From the NCBI GenBank assembly GCA_035604615.1, contig DATNID010000035.1:26274-90273 (forward strand): a stretch of DNA of 64,000 nucleotides, written 5' to 3'. This stretch comes from DATJLY01 sp035604615 (GTDB taxonomy: Bacteria > Pseudomonadota > Alphaproteobacteria > ATCC43930 > CGMCC-115725). The notes under the pieces were generated by a model. It saw only the letters and a list, made by a program, of their open reading frames with translations. It was not told where the DNA came from and made no database searches. The stretch's first letter is position 1; each line of letters opens with the position of its first letter. Of this stretch, positions 8,477-17,200 are shown one piece after another. The position numbers and the translations under genes are program-made.

Positions 8477-9340
8477 GTGCGACGATTTGCTGCCGCCGCG
8501 ATCGTTCTCCTCGCACCTTGGTCGGCCTTCTCGGCGGATGAGGCGGCGGTCACGCGCGGCGGCTACATCTTGAATGCCGCCGGCTGCGCCACGTGCCACA
8601 CGGACACCAAGCACGACGGTCCGCCGCTCGCGGGCGGTCGTGCCTTGGACACGCCGTTTGGCGTGTTCTACGGCAAGAACATCACGCCCGATAAGAAGAC
8701 CGGGATCGGGAACTGGACCGAAGACGAATTCCGCCGCGCGCTGCGCGAGGGCAAGGACGACGACGGGCAGTTTCTCTATCCCGTCTTTCCATTCCCCTCC
8801 TATACCGGCATGAGCGACGCCGACATCGCCGATCTCTACGCTTATCTCATGGCGCAGAAGCCGGTAGCGCAGCGCAACAAGCGGCACGAGGTCAAATTCC
8901 CGTTCGGCTACCGCCGGCTCCTCTTTTTCTGGCGCACCCTGTTCTTCACCGAAGGCCCGCTCGCGCCGGTGGCGGGGCAGAGCGAGGAATGGAACCGCGG
9001 GCGCTATCTCGCCGAGGCCGTGGCACATTGCGAGGAATGTCACACGCCGCGCAATTTCATGGGTGCGCTCGACCGCGCCCGCGGCTTCGCCGGCAATCCC
9101 CAGGGCCCCGACGGACAGAAGGCGCCCAACATCACCAGCGATGTCGCCACCGGAATCGGGAAATGGAGTGTCGACGACATTGAAACGGTGCTCGATTCCG
9201 GCGAGACGCCGGACCACGACTCGGTGAGCGGCGGCATGGGATTGGTGGTCGACGGCACGGCCAAGCTCACCGCTGCCGACCGCCGCGCCATCGCGGTCTA
9301 CGTCAAGTCGCTGCCGCCCCTTCGCGCCACCGGAAAATAG
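8477..9340 (+). CDS. Diheme c-type cytochrome
   Basis: A 287-aa exported cytochrome with two heme c motifs, CATCH (about residue 38) and CEECH (about residue 193), each followed by the repeated pattern P-N-I-T-x-D..TGIG.W. This marks an internal duplication of a cytochrome c domain. It resembles the cytochrome subunits of periplasmic alcohol/aldehyde or sorbitol-type dehydrogenases, but no dehydrogenase lies beside it. The start is GTG at 8477, preceded by GGGGAGG, and gives a clean signal peptide ending SAFSA. It is probably co-transcribed with the preceding cytochrome gene. A sixth ligand for the second heme may come from downstream methionines (GGMGL). Confidence 0.88.
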   Translation: MRRFAAAAIVLLAPWSAFSADEAAVTRGGYILNAAGCATCHTDTKHDGPPLAGGRALDTPFGVFYGKNITPDKKTGIGNWTEDEFRRALREGKDDDGQFLYPVFPFPSYTGMSDADIADLYAYLMAQKPVAQRNKRHEVKFPFGYRRLLFFWRTLFFTEGPLAPVAGQSEEWNRGRYLAEAVAHCEECHTPRNFMGALDRARGFAGNPQGPDGQKAPNITSDVATGIGKWSVDDIETVLDSGETPDHDSVSGGMGLVVDGTAKLTAADRRAIAVYVKSLPPLRATGK

Positions 9341-9399
9341 CGCGCGGGTCCCTGTCCGGCTGATTATGATGCGGCCGGGTCGCCTGGGAGACGGACAGC

Positions 9400-10179
9400 A
9401 TGGATTTGGGAATCGCGGGGAAGTCGGCGCTGGTATGCGCGGCGAGCCAGGGGCTGGGGCGCGGCTGCGCCATGGCGCTGGCGCGGGAAGGCGTCGATCT
9501 CGTCATCACCGCGCGCGGCGCGGACAGGCTCGCCCAAACCGCCGCCGAAATCCATGCCGCGACCGGCGTCAGGGTGACCGCGGTGGCGGGCGACATCACC
9601 ACGCCGGAAGGCCGCGCCGCCGCGCTCGCGGCGCTGCCGTCGCCCGACATATTGGTCACCAATGCGGGCGGGCCTCCGGCCGGCGATTTCCGCGAATGGG
9701 ACCGCGACGTCTGGATCAAGGCGCTCGACGCCAACATGCTGACCCCGATCGCGCTCATCCAGGCGACGGTCGACGGCATGATCGAGCGCCGGTTCGGCCG
9801 CATCATCAACATCACCTCGGCGGCGGTGAAGGCGCCCATCGACCTGCTCGGCCTCTCCAACGGTGCGCGCGCCGGCCTCACCGGCTTCATCGCCGGATTG
9901 GCGCGGAAAGTGGCGCGCCACAACGTCACCATCAACAACCTGCTGCCGGGCGCGATCGAGACCGCGCGGCTCAGGGCCAATGCCGAGGCCTTCTCCAAGG
10001 GGCGCGGCATCACCGTCGCGGAGGTGAACGCCCAGCGGCTCCAGGCGATTCCCGCGGGCCGCGTCGGCACACCGGAGGAATTCGGCGCGGTCTGCGCTTT
10101 CCTGTGCAGCGCGCAAGCAAGCTATGTCCTGGCGCAGAACGTTCTCGTCGACGGCGGACAATATCCTGGAACGTTTTGA
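9400..10179 (+). CDS. SDR-family oxidoreductase with altered active site
   Basis: A 259-aa short-chain dehydrogenase/reductase. The Rossmann segment ALVCAASQGLGRGCAMALA gives the glycine-rich cofactor loop, and a typical NAG (VTNAGGPPAGD) follows. The catalytic serine is in NITSAAVKAP. At the position where the family has Tyr-x3-Lys, counted from that serine, this protein has Ser-x3-Arg (LSNGAR). The same replacement is known in a branch annotated as FabG-like. It ends in a normal VDGGQYPGTF. The ATG at 9400 follows GGGAG by 9 bases. Substrate is unknown. It could be a non-reductive or specialised SDR. Confidence 0.9.
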   Translation: MDLGIAGKSALVCAASQGLGRGCAMALAREGVDLVITARGADRLAQTAAEIHAATGVRVTAVAGDITTPEGRAAALAALPSPDILVTNAGGPPAGDFREWDRDVWIKALDANMLTPIALIQATVDGMIERRFGRIINITSAAVKAPIDLLGLSNGARAGLTGFIAGLARKVARHNVTINNLLPGAIETARLRANAEAFSKGRGITVAEVNAQRLQAIPAGRVGTPEEFGAVCAFLCSAQASYVLAQNVLVDGGQYPGTF

Positions 10180-10251
10180 GCGCGACTCCGCTACGTCAAA
10201 AACGATCGCTAAAATCAAGGACAATTTTTCTGCATTTCGCGCCGCTTAATC

Positions 10252-10280
10252 TTGACCGCGCGATTCACCATCCGTAAATG
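10252..10280 (+). promoter_or_regulatory. Candidate sigma70-type promoter for the phaZ-like gene
   Basis: TTGACC at 10252-10257 and TAAATG at 10275-10280 are separated by 17 bases, in an intergenic stretch (10180-10381) that is much richer in A/T than the flanking genes. It lies about 100 bases before the depolymerase start. The -10 match is partial, so this is only a candidate. Confidence 0.3.
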
Positions 10281-10381
10281 GCCTGCGTGAAACACTTCCC
10301 TCCTCGATCCGGTGGTGATGAGGGTTCCGCTCGATCCTGACGCGACCCTCGCTTCAACTGGACCCCGATTGGCGCAATAAA

Positions 10382-11605
10382 ATGTTCTATTATGAAGCCT
10401 ACCAGGCGCACGCCGACGCGTTCGCGCCCCTCCGGTGGATGGCGCGCGTCACCGAGCGCATGCTCAACCAGCAGCCCTGGCCGCACCTCGCGCATCATCC
10501 GCTGGTGCGCAGCGCCGCCGCCTCCTGCGAAATGGTGGCCCGCGCCGGCATGTGGCACGAGCGCCCGAGCTTCCGGATTCCGTCGATCGAGATGAACGGC
10601 GGCCGTGTCGCGGTAACCGAGCAGGTGGTCGTCTCGACGCCGTTCTGCAATCTGCTCCATTTCGCCAAGGACGGGTGCGAGGACCAGCCGCGCGTGCTGC
10701 TGGTGGCGCCGATGTCCGGCCATTTCTCGACCTTGCTGCGCGGCACCGTCGAGCGTCTCCTCACCGACCACGACGTCTACATCACCGACTGGATCAACGC
10801 GCGCAACGTGCCGATGCTGCACGGCCGCTTCGATCTCGACGACCATATCGACCTGATGCGGGAGTTCATCCGCTTCCTCGCGCCCGACGTCCACGTCATC
10901 GCCGTGTGCCAGCCTTCGGTGCCGGTGCTGGCGGCGGTGGCGCTGATGGCCGCCGATGACGAGGCGGCACAGCCGCGCACCATGATCCTGATGGGCGGCC
11001 CGATCGATCCCAGTGTCAATCCCACCGCACCCAACCTGCTCGCCACCTCGCGCCCGCTCGCGTGGTTCGAGCGCACCGTCATCGCCACCGTGCCGCCACG
11101 TTATGCCGGCGGCTTCCGGCGGGTATATCCCGGCTTCATCCAGCTCGCCGGGTTCATGACCATGAATCTCGACCGCCACATCACCGCCCATGTCGACATG
11201 TTCAACCATCTCGTGCGCGGCGACGGCGAGAGCGCCGAGGCGACGCGGGTCTTCTACGATGAGTTCATGTCGGTGATGGACCTGCCGGCGGACTTCTATC
11301 TCCAGACCATCAAGCGGGTGTTCCAGGACCAGGCCCTGGCGCGCGGCACCTTCGAGAGCCGCGGCCGGCTGGTCGAGCCTGCTGCCATCGCCCGCACCGC
11401 GCTCTTGACCATCGAGGGCGAGAACGACGACATTTGCGCGGTGGGCCAGACCGGCGCGGCACATGCGCTCCTGTCCGGCCTGGAGACCGCGAAGAAGCAG
11501 CGCCACGTCCAGCCGAAGGTCGGCCATTACGGCGTCTTCAACGGCCGCCGCTGGCGCGGCGAGATCTATCCCCGGGTGCGGGACTTCATCCGCATCCACG
11601 GCTGA
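10382..11605 (+). CDS. phaZ: Intracellular polyhydroxyalkanoate depolymerase
   Basis: A 407-aa protein of the intracellular PHA depolymerase family. It opens with MFYYEAYQAHADAFAPLRWMA, as in Ralstonia-type PhaZ, and carries the lipase-box-like VCQPSVPVLAA, in which cysteine replaces the usual serine nucleophile. The family's ITDWINARNVP and GENDDICAVGQT (containing the acid) and a C-terminal GHYGVFNGRRWR (histidine) complete a Cys-Asp-His triad. It mobilises stored polyhydroxybutyrate to hydroxy-acids. The ATG at 10382 lacks a clear ribosome site. The BKACE and CoA-transferase genes directly downstream suggest a joint role in handling 3-hydroxy/3-keto acids. Confidence 0.93.
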   Translation: MFYYEAYQAHADAFAPLRWMARVTERMLNQQPWPHLAHHPLVRSAAASCEMVARAGMWHERPSFRIPSIEMNGGRVAVTEQVVVSTPFCNLLHFAKDGCEDQPRVLLVAPMSGHFSTLLRGTVERLLTDHDVYITDWINARNVPMLHGRFDLDDHIDLMREFIRFLAPDVHVIAVCQPSVPVLAAVALMAADDEAAQPRTMILMGGPIDPSVNPTAPNLLATSRPLAWFERTVIATVPPRYAGGFRRVYPGFIQLAGFMTMNLDRHITAHVDMFNHLVRGDGESAEATRVFYDEFMSVMDLPADFYLQTIKRVFQDQALARGTFESRGRLVEPAAIARTALLTIEGENDDICAVGQTGAAHALLSGLETAKKQRHVQPKVGHYGVFNGRRWRGEIYPRVRDFIRIHG

Positions 11606-11657
11606 CCGGCGCCGGCTCCTGCCCCGGCGCCGCGACAGCAGCGCCCAGGAGGAGCAA

Positions 11658-12593
11658 ATGGCCCGGTCCGGAAAAGTCATCATTACCTGCGCCGTCACGG
11701 GATCGATCCACACCCCGTCGATGAGCCCCTATCTGCCGCTGACGCCGGTCGAGGTGGCCGAGCAGGCAATAGGCGCGGCCCAGGCCGGCGCCGCCATCCT
11801 CCATCTCCACGCCCGCGACCCCAAGGACGGGCGACCGACGCCCGATCCCGCCGTCTTCATGCAGTTCCTGCCCCAGATCAAGCAGGCCTGCGACGCCGTG
11901 GTGAACATCACCACAGGCGGCGGCCATGGCATGAGCCTGGAAGAGCGCCTCGCCGCGCCCTTGCGGGTCGCGCCCGAGATGTGCTCGCTCAACATGGGGT
12001 CGATGAATTTCGGCCTCTATCCCATGCTGAACCGCTACAAGGCGTTCAAGCACGACTGGGAGCGGCACCATCTCGAAATGACTCGTGACTTCATTTTTAG
12101 AAATACTTTCAAGGATATAGAACATGTCCTAAAAGAATTAGGCGAGGCGCACGGCACGCGCTTCGAGTTCGAATGTTACGATGTCGGGCATCTCTATAAT
12201 CTGGCTCACTTTCTCGACCGCAAGCTGGTCAAGCCGCCGCTCTTCGTGCAGACCATCTTCGGCATCCTGGGCGGGATCGGCGCCGACCCCGAGAACGTCA
12301 CCCACATGAAGCACATCGCCGACAAACTGTTCGGCGATAACTACTACTGGTCGATTCTTGCCGGTGGACGTCACCAGATCCCGCTCATCACCATGGGCGC
12401 GATCATGGGCGGCAATGTGCGGGTCGGGCTGGAGGATTCGCTCTATCTCGGCAAGGGCCAGCTCGCCAAATCCAACGCCGAGCAGGTGACCCGCATCCGC
12501 ACCATCCTGGAGAACCTGTCGCTCGACATCGCCACCCCGGCCGAGGCGCGGGTCATGCTGGACCTCAAGGGCGGCGACCGGGTCGCGTTCTGA
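11658..12593 (+). CDS. BKACE-family beta-keto acid cleavage enzyme
   Basis: A 311-aa TIM-barrel protein of the beta-keto acid cleavage enzyme family (formerly DUF849, typified by Kce, which converts a beta-keto acid plus acetyl-CoA into a CoA ester plus acetoacetate). The zinc-ligand pair HLHARDP is near residue 48, ITTGGGHGMS follows, and FECYDVGHL probably supplies the acidic ligand. The start at 11658 has AGGAGGAGC upstream; the frame is open further back but lies inside phaZ. The next gene begins inside its stop codon (TGATG). Substrate is unresolved. A striking A/T-rich codon stretch occupies 12080-12145. Confidence 0.92.
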   Translation: MARSGKVIITCAVTGSIHTPSMSPYLPLTPVEVAEQAIGAAQAGAAILHLHARDPKDGRPTPDPAVFMQFLPQIKQACDAVVNITTGGGHGMSLEERLAAPLRVAPEMCSLNMGSMNFGLYPMLNRYKAFKHDWERHHLEMTRDFIFRNTFKDIEHVLKELGEAHGTRFEFECYDVGHLYNLAHFLDRKLVKPPLFVQTIFGILGGIGADPENVTHMKHIADKLFGDNYYWSILAGGRHQIPLITMGAIMGGNVRVGLEDSLYLGKGQLAKSNAEQVTRIRTILENLSLDIATPAEARVMLDLKGGDRVAF

Positions 12594-13252
12594 TGATCGA
12601 CAAGCGGGTCCCGAGCCTGGCCGCGGCTGTCGCGGGCATAGCGTCCGGCATGACCGTGCTGTGCGCCGGCTTCGGCACTGTCGGCGAGCCCATCGAGCTG
12701 ATCGAGGCGCTGCTCCCGCTCGGCGTGCGTGACCTCGTCATCGTCTCCAACAATGCCGGCACCGGCGAGCGCGGCATCGCGCTCCTCATTCGCGAGCGCC
12801 GCGTGCGCAAGGTGGTGTGCTCCTATCCGCGCACCTCCGACCCGCACGTGTTCGAGGCCGAGTTCAAGGCCGGTCGGATCGAGCTCGAGCTGGTGCCGCA
12901 AGGCACTTTGAGCGAGCGCATCCGCGCCGGTGGCGCCGGCATCGGCGGCTTCTTCACCCGCGTCGCGGCCGGGACGCGGCTCGGCGAGGGCAAGGAGGCG
13001 CGCGAGATCGACGGCGCGCTCCACGTGCTCGAGCGCCCGATCAAGGCCGACGTGGCGCTGCTCCGGGCCGAGCGCGGCGACCGCTGGGGCAATCTCGTCT
13101 ATCGCAAGTCGGCGCGGAACTTCAACCCGGTGATGGCGCCGGCGGGAGCGCTCGCAGTGGCGCAGGTGCGCGAGATGGCGGAACTCGGTACGCTCGATCC
13201 CGAAGCGATCCACACGCCCGGCATCTTCGTCGATCGCGTCGTGGTCGCGTGA
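12593..13252 (+). CDS. 3-oxoacid CoA-transferase, subunit A
   Basis: A 219-aa alpha subunit of the family I CoA-transferases (ScoA/AtoD/PcaI type). Visible blocks are GMTVLCAGFGTVGEP, VSNNAGTGERGIALL, and QGTLSERIRAGGAGIGGFFT, the conserved CoA-binding loop, followed by GDRWGNLVYRKSARNFN. It overlaps the BKACE stop by one base, and its partner subunit follows 10 bases later. As acetoacetate is the co-product of BKACE enzymes, activation of acetoacetate (succinyl-CoA or acetyl-CoA donor) is a reasonable guess, but a 3-oxoadipate role is also possible. Confidence 0.92.
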   Translation: MIDKRVPSLAAAVAGIASGMTVLCAGFGTVGEPIELIEALLPLGVRDLVIVSNNAGTGERGIALLIRERRVRKVVCSYPRTSDPHVFEAEFKAGRIELELVPQGTLSERIRAGGAGIGGFFTRVAAGTRLGEGKEAREIDGALHVLERPIKADVALLRAERGDRWGNLVYRKSARNFNPVMAPAGALAVAQVREMAELGTLDPEAIHTPGIFVDRVVVA

Positions 13253-13262
13253 GGAACGCGCC

Positions 13263-13934
13263 TTGAAGCCGCTGACCCGGCGCCAGATGGCGTGGCGCGC
13301 AGCGCAAGACATCGTCGATGGCGCCTATGTCAATCTCGGCATCGGCATGCCGACCTTGGTGTCGGACTATCTGCCCGCGGGGCGCGAGATCGTGGTGCAC
13401 AGCGAGAACGGCATCCTCGGGATGGGCGGCGCGCCCCGGCCGGGCGCCGAGGACCCCGACCTCATCAACGCGGGCAAGGGCCTCACCACCTTGCTCGCAG
13501 GCGGCGCGTTCTTCCACCACAACGACGCCTTCGCGATGATCCGGGGCGGGCATCTAGACCTCTCGATCATGGGCGCGTTCGAGGTGTCGCAAGACGGCGA
13601 CCTCGCCAACTGGACCACCGACGATCCCGCGTTCGCGCCCGGCGTCGGCGGCGCGATGGACCTCGCCGTCGGCGCCAAGGAAGTCCGCGCGCTTATGGAG
13701 CACACCACCAAGGACGGCGCGCCCCGCATCCGCAGGCATTGCGTCTATCCGCTCACCGCGCGCGCTTGCGTCAAGCGCGTCTATACCAACCTCGCCGTCC
13801 TCGACATCACCGCTGAGGGCGTGGTGGTGCGCGAGATGATCGAAGCGTTGGACCTGGCATCGCTCCAGGACGTGACCGAGCCCAAGCTCATCCTCGCCAA
13901 CGATTGGAAGCGGTTCAGCGCGCCGGCGCTGTGA
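13263..13934 (+). CDS. 3-oxoacid CoA-transferase, subunit B
   Basis: The 223-aa beta subunit paired with the preceding gene. The catalytic glutamate that forms the glutamyl-CoA thioester is in VHSENGILGMGG (Glu48). The N terminus RRQMAWRAAQDIVDGAYVNLGIG is standard for ScoB/AtoA/PcaJ. Translation appears to start at TTG 13263, with GTGAGGAACGCGC in front; a downstream ATG at 13287 would remove part of the first helix. It converges with the next gene on the minus strand, their 3' ends overlapping by 20 bases. Confidence 0.92.
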   Translation: MKPLTRRQMAWRAAQDIVDGAYVNLGIGMPTLVSDYLPAGREIVVHSENGILGMGGAPRPGAEDPDLINAGKGLTTLLAGGAFFHHNDAFAMIRGGHLDLSIMGAFEVSQDGDLANWTTDDPAFAPGVGGAMDLAVGAKEVRALMEHTTKDGAPRIRRHCVYPLTARACVKRVYTNLAVLDITAEGVVVREMIEALDLASLQDVTEPKLILANDWKRFSAPAL

Positions 13935-14376
13935 CCTCGCGCACCAGCGCCATCCAGTTTCCCTGCGGCGCCTGGCACGGTTGGCCGCCCTGCGGTACCA
14001 AAGCGATGCCGCCGAAGCGCCACAGCCGCTGCCACACATCGAGGCTGGTCAGCGCTTGTTCCTCGACCCGGCGCCTGATGCGGCGCCGCATATAGGCGTG
14101 CCCGAGCGAATAATAGAGCGCGACACCGACCGCAGCGATCGCGAGCGCGGCCCACAAGCCGCCGCGCCATAGCGCCAGGATCGTCGCTGCGAGCACGCCA
14201 TAGGCCCAGATGTTCCCGTCGGCCTCCGAGCCCACCGGGCAGTCGATGTGCTGCAGCCGCTTGAAATCGAGGCGGAGCGTGACCCGCCCCTCGCCAATGA
14301 CCCGGACCAGCGCGCGGAACAACTCGACCGCCGTTTCCTGCGGCCGCGTTTCGATGGGCGCGGGCTCGTCGTTCAT
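13915..14376 (-). CDS. Hypothetical small membrane protein
   Basis: A 153-aa protein I do not recognise. After an N-terminal polar part (about 60 residues) it has one long or two short hydrophobic helices (AYGVLAATILALWRGG and ALAIAAVGVALYYSLG, about residues 65-100), then a strongly basic RRRIRRRVEE stretch and a globular tail containing WRFGGIALVPQ. The basic patch after the helices suggests a cytoplasmic C-terminal part. The ATG at 14376 was preferred over the longer frame to 14499. It faces the CoA-transferase operon and is divergent from the P450 gene. Confidence 0.7.
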   Translation of the reverse strand: MNDEPAPIETRPQETAVELFRALVRVIGEGRVTLRLDFKRLQHIDCPVGSEADGNIWAYGVLAATILALWRGGLWAALAIAAVGVALYYSLGHAYMRRRIRRRVEEQALTSLDVWQRLWRFGGIALVPQGGQPCQAPQGNWMALVREVTAPAR

Positions 14377-14528
14377 GCGCGGATTTCTCGCCAATCCGCG
14401 TTGCGAATGCCAGCGAAATCGCCGTGGATCGGGCGCGGAATGGCCGATAGACTTTCCGGCGCAGGAGGAGCGTCCGCGATGTTTGCCATGATCGACCATC
14501 TCGCCATCATCATCGCCGAGGCGTGAGC

Positions 14529-15884
14529 ATGCGCGGGGCGACCGTCGCTGCGCCCAAGGCGCCGGTCCGACGGACCGGGGCGCTGCATCTCTTGCTGCGC
14601 GCGCGCTCGAGCTGGATCGGCAGCTTCGGCGCCGACGCCTACGAGGAGAAGGTGATCGAGCGCCGCATTCTTTGGCGGCGCAATCTCGTGATCAGCGATC
14701 CGGCCGGCGTGCGCCATGTGCTGCTCGACAACGCCGCCAATTATTCCAAAACCGCGATCGCGCGCCGCCTGCTCGAGCCCGGGCTCGGCAAGGGCCTCAT
14801 CACCATGGAAGGCGAGACCTGGCGCAAACACCGCCGCATCATGGCGCCTTCATTCGACTATCAGAGCATCGCCGCCGCCGTGCCTTCGATGGCCGAGGCA
14901 GCCGGCGATCTGGTCGCGCGGTGGAAGGCGCTCCCCGCCGGAACCGTGATCGACATGGCGCAAGAGATGCGGCGCGCCACGCTGCGCATCATCGCCAGCA
15001 CCATGTTCTCGGCCGACAGCCGCGACATCGAGGCGCTGGTCGAGCGCTCGGTCGAGCGCTACCAGACCCAGCTTCGTCCCAGCCTGCTCGATTTTCTCGG
15101 ATTGCCGGAATGGCTGCCGAGGTGGCGCCAGAAACACCTGGCGCGCGCCACGCTCGCCGAGGTCACCGTGGCGATCGACCGGATCATCGCCGAGCGGCGC
15201 GCCGCGCCCGAGCCTGCGCGCCCGGATTTGCTGGCGCGCCTCCTTTCCGCGCGCGACGACGGCGTGCCGCTCACCGCTTCGGAAATTCGCGCCCAGGTGC
15301 TGACGATCTTCATGGCCGGACACGAGACCACCTCGCTGGCGCTGACCTGGGCGTGGTATCTCCTGGCGCAGCATCCGGCGGCTCAGGCCAAGCTCGAGGC
15401 CGAGCTGGCGTCCGTGCTTGGCGGCCGGCCCCCGCGTCACGAAGATGTCGCCAACCTCGCCTACACCCGCATGGTGATGGAGGAGGCGCTGCGCCTCTAT
15501 CCGCCGGCGCACACCATCTCGCGCCAGGCTCTCGGCCCCGACGAGGTGTGCGGGCGGCGCGTCAAGAAAGGCGCGATCGTCTTCGTCATGCCGTGGGTGC
15601 TGCATCGCCACCGCCGCCTGTGGGACAATCCCGACGCCTTCGTGCCGGAACGGTTTTCGCCCGAACAGAGCGCGGCCCGGCCGCGCTGGGCTTATCTCCC
15701 GTTCGGCGATGGCCCGCGCGTCTGCATCGGCGCGGCCTTCGCCCTGACCGAGGCGATCGTGGTGCTGGCGGCGTTGGCGCAGCGCTTCCGCCCGGCGCTC
15801 GTCCCCGGTCAGACCATCGAACCCCACGGGCTCATCACGCTCCGCCCCCGCCATGGCATGATGATGACGTTGGAGAAGAGGTGA
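14529..15884 (+). CDS. Cytochrome P450
   Basis: A 451-aa soluble cytochrome P450. The I-helix oxygen-binding motif AGHETTS, the K-helix ExxR in EEALRLYPPAH, the PERFSPEQ segment and the heme-binding loop FGDGPRVCIGAAFA (Cys399 as the thiolate ligand) are all present. The layout resembles CYP102/CYP4-like bacterial fatty-acid or terpenoid hydroxylases, but no fused reductase or ferredoxin gene is nearby. The ATG at 14529 lies 8 bases after a GAGG ribosome site; a GTG at 14523 is too close to it. Substrate unknown. Confidence 0.95.
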   Translation: MRGATVAAPKAPVRRTGALHLLLRARSSWIGSFGADAYEEKVIERRILWRRNLVISDPAGVRHVLLDNAANYSKTAIARRLLEPGLGKGLITMEGETWRKHRRIMAPSFDYQSIAAAVPSMAEAAGDLVARWKALPAGTVIDMAQEMRRATLRIIASTMFSADSRDIEALVERSVERYQTQLRPSLLDFLGLPEWLPRWRQKHLARATLAEVTVAIDRIIAERRAAPEPARPDLLARLLSARDDGVPLTASEIRAQVLTIFMAGHETTSLALTWAWYLLAQHPAAQAKLEAELASVLGGRPPRHEDVANLAYTRMVMEEALRLYPPAHTISRQALGPDEVCGRRVKKGAIVFVMPWVLHRHRRLWDNPDAFVPERFSPEQSAARPRWAYLPFGDGPRVCIGAAFALTEAIVVLAALAQRFRPALVPGQTIEPHGLITLRPRHGMMMTLEKR

Positions 15885-15925
15885 CGAACTCGCGCGAATA
15901 ATCGCAAGCGACAGGGAGCTGCGCC

Positions 15926-17182
15926 ATGGGTGATTTCTTTCGCAATCGCTGGTGGGTGGTGTTCGCTTCGATCTGCGGCCTTCTCGTGGGCGGCGGCGCC
16001 GTCAACATCTTCGCCTTCGGCGTCTTCCTCAAGCCGGTCACCGAGGATCTCGGGATCGGCCGCGGCGCCTTGTCGTCCGGCCTGATCATGAGCACGACCT
16101 TGAGCGGGCTGGGCCTCATTCCGCTGGGCTACATGCTCGACCGCTGGGGTGCGCGGCAGGTTATGATCCCGGGCATCGCGCTCTTCGCATTGGGCGTCGC
16201 GAGCAAGTCTTTCCTGACCGCCGACCCCGCCGTGATCCTGACCGTGTTCGCGGTCGCGGGCCTGTTCGGCTGCATCGGCACGCCGGTGCCTTACGGCGCG
16301 GTTCTGTCACGCTGGTTCGACGGACGGCGCGGGCTGGCGATCGGCATCGCCACCGCCGGCGTCGGACTCGGCGTCGCGCTAGTGCCGCAGATCGCGGTGT
16401 TCCTGATCGGCCATTACGGCTGGCGCCACGGCTTCGTCGGTCTCGGCATCACCATCTTCGCGCTGGCTTGGCTGCCGGTCGCCCTCTTCGTGCGCGAGCC
16501 GCGCGACCGCGACCTGGTGCGGCACCAGGATGCGCCGCGCGGCATCGCGCTCGCCGGGGTGACGGTCTGGCAGGCGCTCAGGTCCTGGCGCTTCTGGGCG
16601 CTGACCGGCGCGTTCGCCATCGCCATCGCCTCGATCAACGGGACGCTCACCCACATGGTCGCGTTCCTCACCGACCGCGGCATTTCGGTGCAGGCGGCGA
16701 CGGCGACGCTGTCCGCGTCCGGCGTCGCGCTCCTGCTCGGCCGAGTCATTTGCGGCTGGTGCCTCGACCGGTTCTTCGGTCCCTTGGTCGCGATCGGCTT
16801 CTTCATCGTGCCGATGGCCGGCATCGGGCTGCTGGCGAGCGGTGCGGGCGGCTTGGTTCCGCTGGCCGGGGCGGCCCTCTGCGGCCTCGGCGTCGGCGCC
16901 GAGGTCGATCTGATGGCGTTCTTCGTCAGCCGCTATTTCGGGCTTCATTCCTACGGCAAGATCTACGGCACCATGTTCGCCGTGTTCAGCTTCGCCAACG
17001 GTATCGGCTCCACCATCGCCGGCATGTCGTTCGACCGCTATCACGCCTACGGCCCGGCCTTCATGCTGTTCGAGGGGCTGCTGGTGCTGACCTGCGTGCT
17101 GGTGGCGCCGCTCGGGGCCTATCCCTATCCGGCGATGAAGCGCCGCCGCGTCAGCGGCGGCGGGCAGGAGGTGACGGCGTAG
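15926..17182 (+). CDS. MFS transporter (OFA/monocarboxylate-like)
   Basis: A 418-aa major facilitator with about twelve hydrophobic helices. Features include the cytoplasmic loop 2-3 motif LGYMLDRWGARQ, a polar helix-4 region GTPVPYGAVLSRWFDGRRGLA characteristic of the oxalate/formate-monocarboxylate branch, and a second half beginning ALRSWRFWALTGAFAIA. A ribosome site AGGGAG lies before the ATG. It probably moves a small organic acid, but the substrate is not readable. It lies 41 bases after the P450 gene on the same strand. Confidence 0.9.
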   Translation: MGDFFRNRWWVVFASICGLLVGGGAVNIFAFGVFLKPVTEDLGIGRGALSSGLIMSTTLSGLGLIPLGYMLDRWGARQVMIPGIALFALGVASKSFLTADPAVILTVFAVAGLFGCIGTPVPYGAVLSRWFDGRRGLAIGIATAGVGLGVALVPQIAVFLIGHYGWRHGFVGLGITIFALAWLPVALFVREPRDRDLVRHQDAPRGIALAGVTVWQALRSWRFWALTGAFAIAIASINGTLTHMVAFLTDRGISVQAATATLSASGVALLLGRVICGWCLDRFFGPLVAIGFFIVPMAGIGLLASGAGGLVPLAGAALCGLGVGAEVDLMAFFVSRYFGLHSYGKIYGTMFAVFSFANGIGSTIAGMSFDRYHAYGPAFMLFEGLLVLTCVLVAPLGAYPYPAMKRRRVSGGGQEVTA

Positions 17183-17200
17183 GATGAGTTTGCATTTCTG

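Noticed and set aside
14479..14526. 15-codon leader peptide frame before the P450 gene
   Set aside because: It ends 2 bases before the P450 start, but has no attenuator-like stem and no regulatory codon run, so chance is the simpler explanation.
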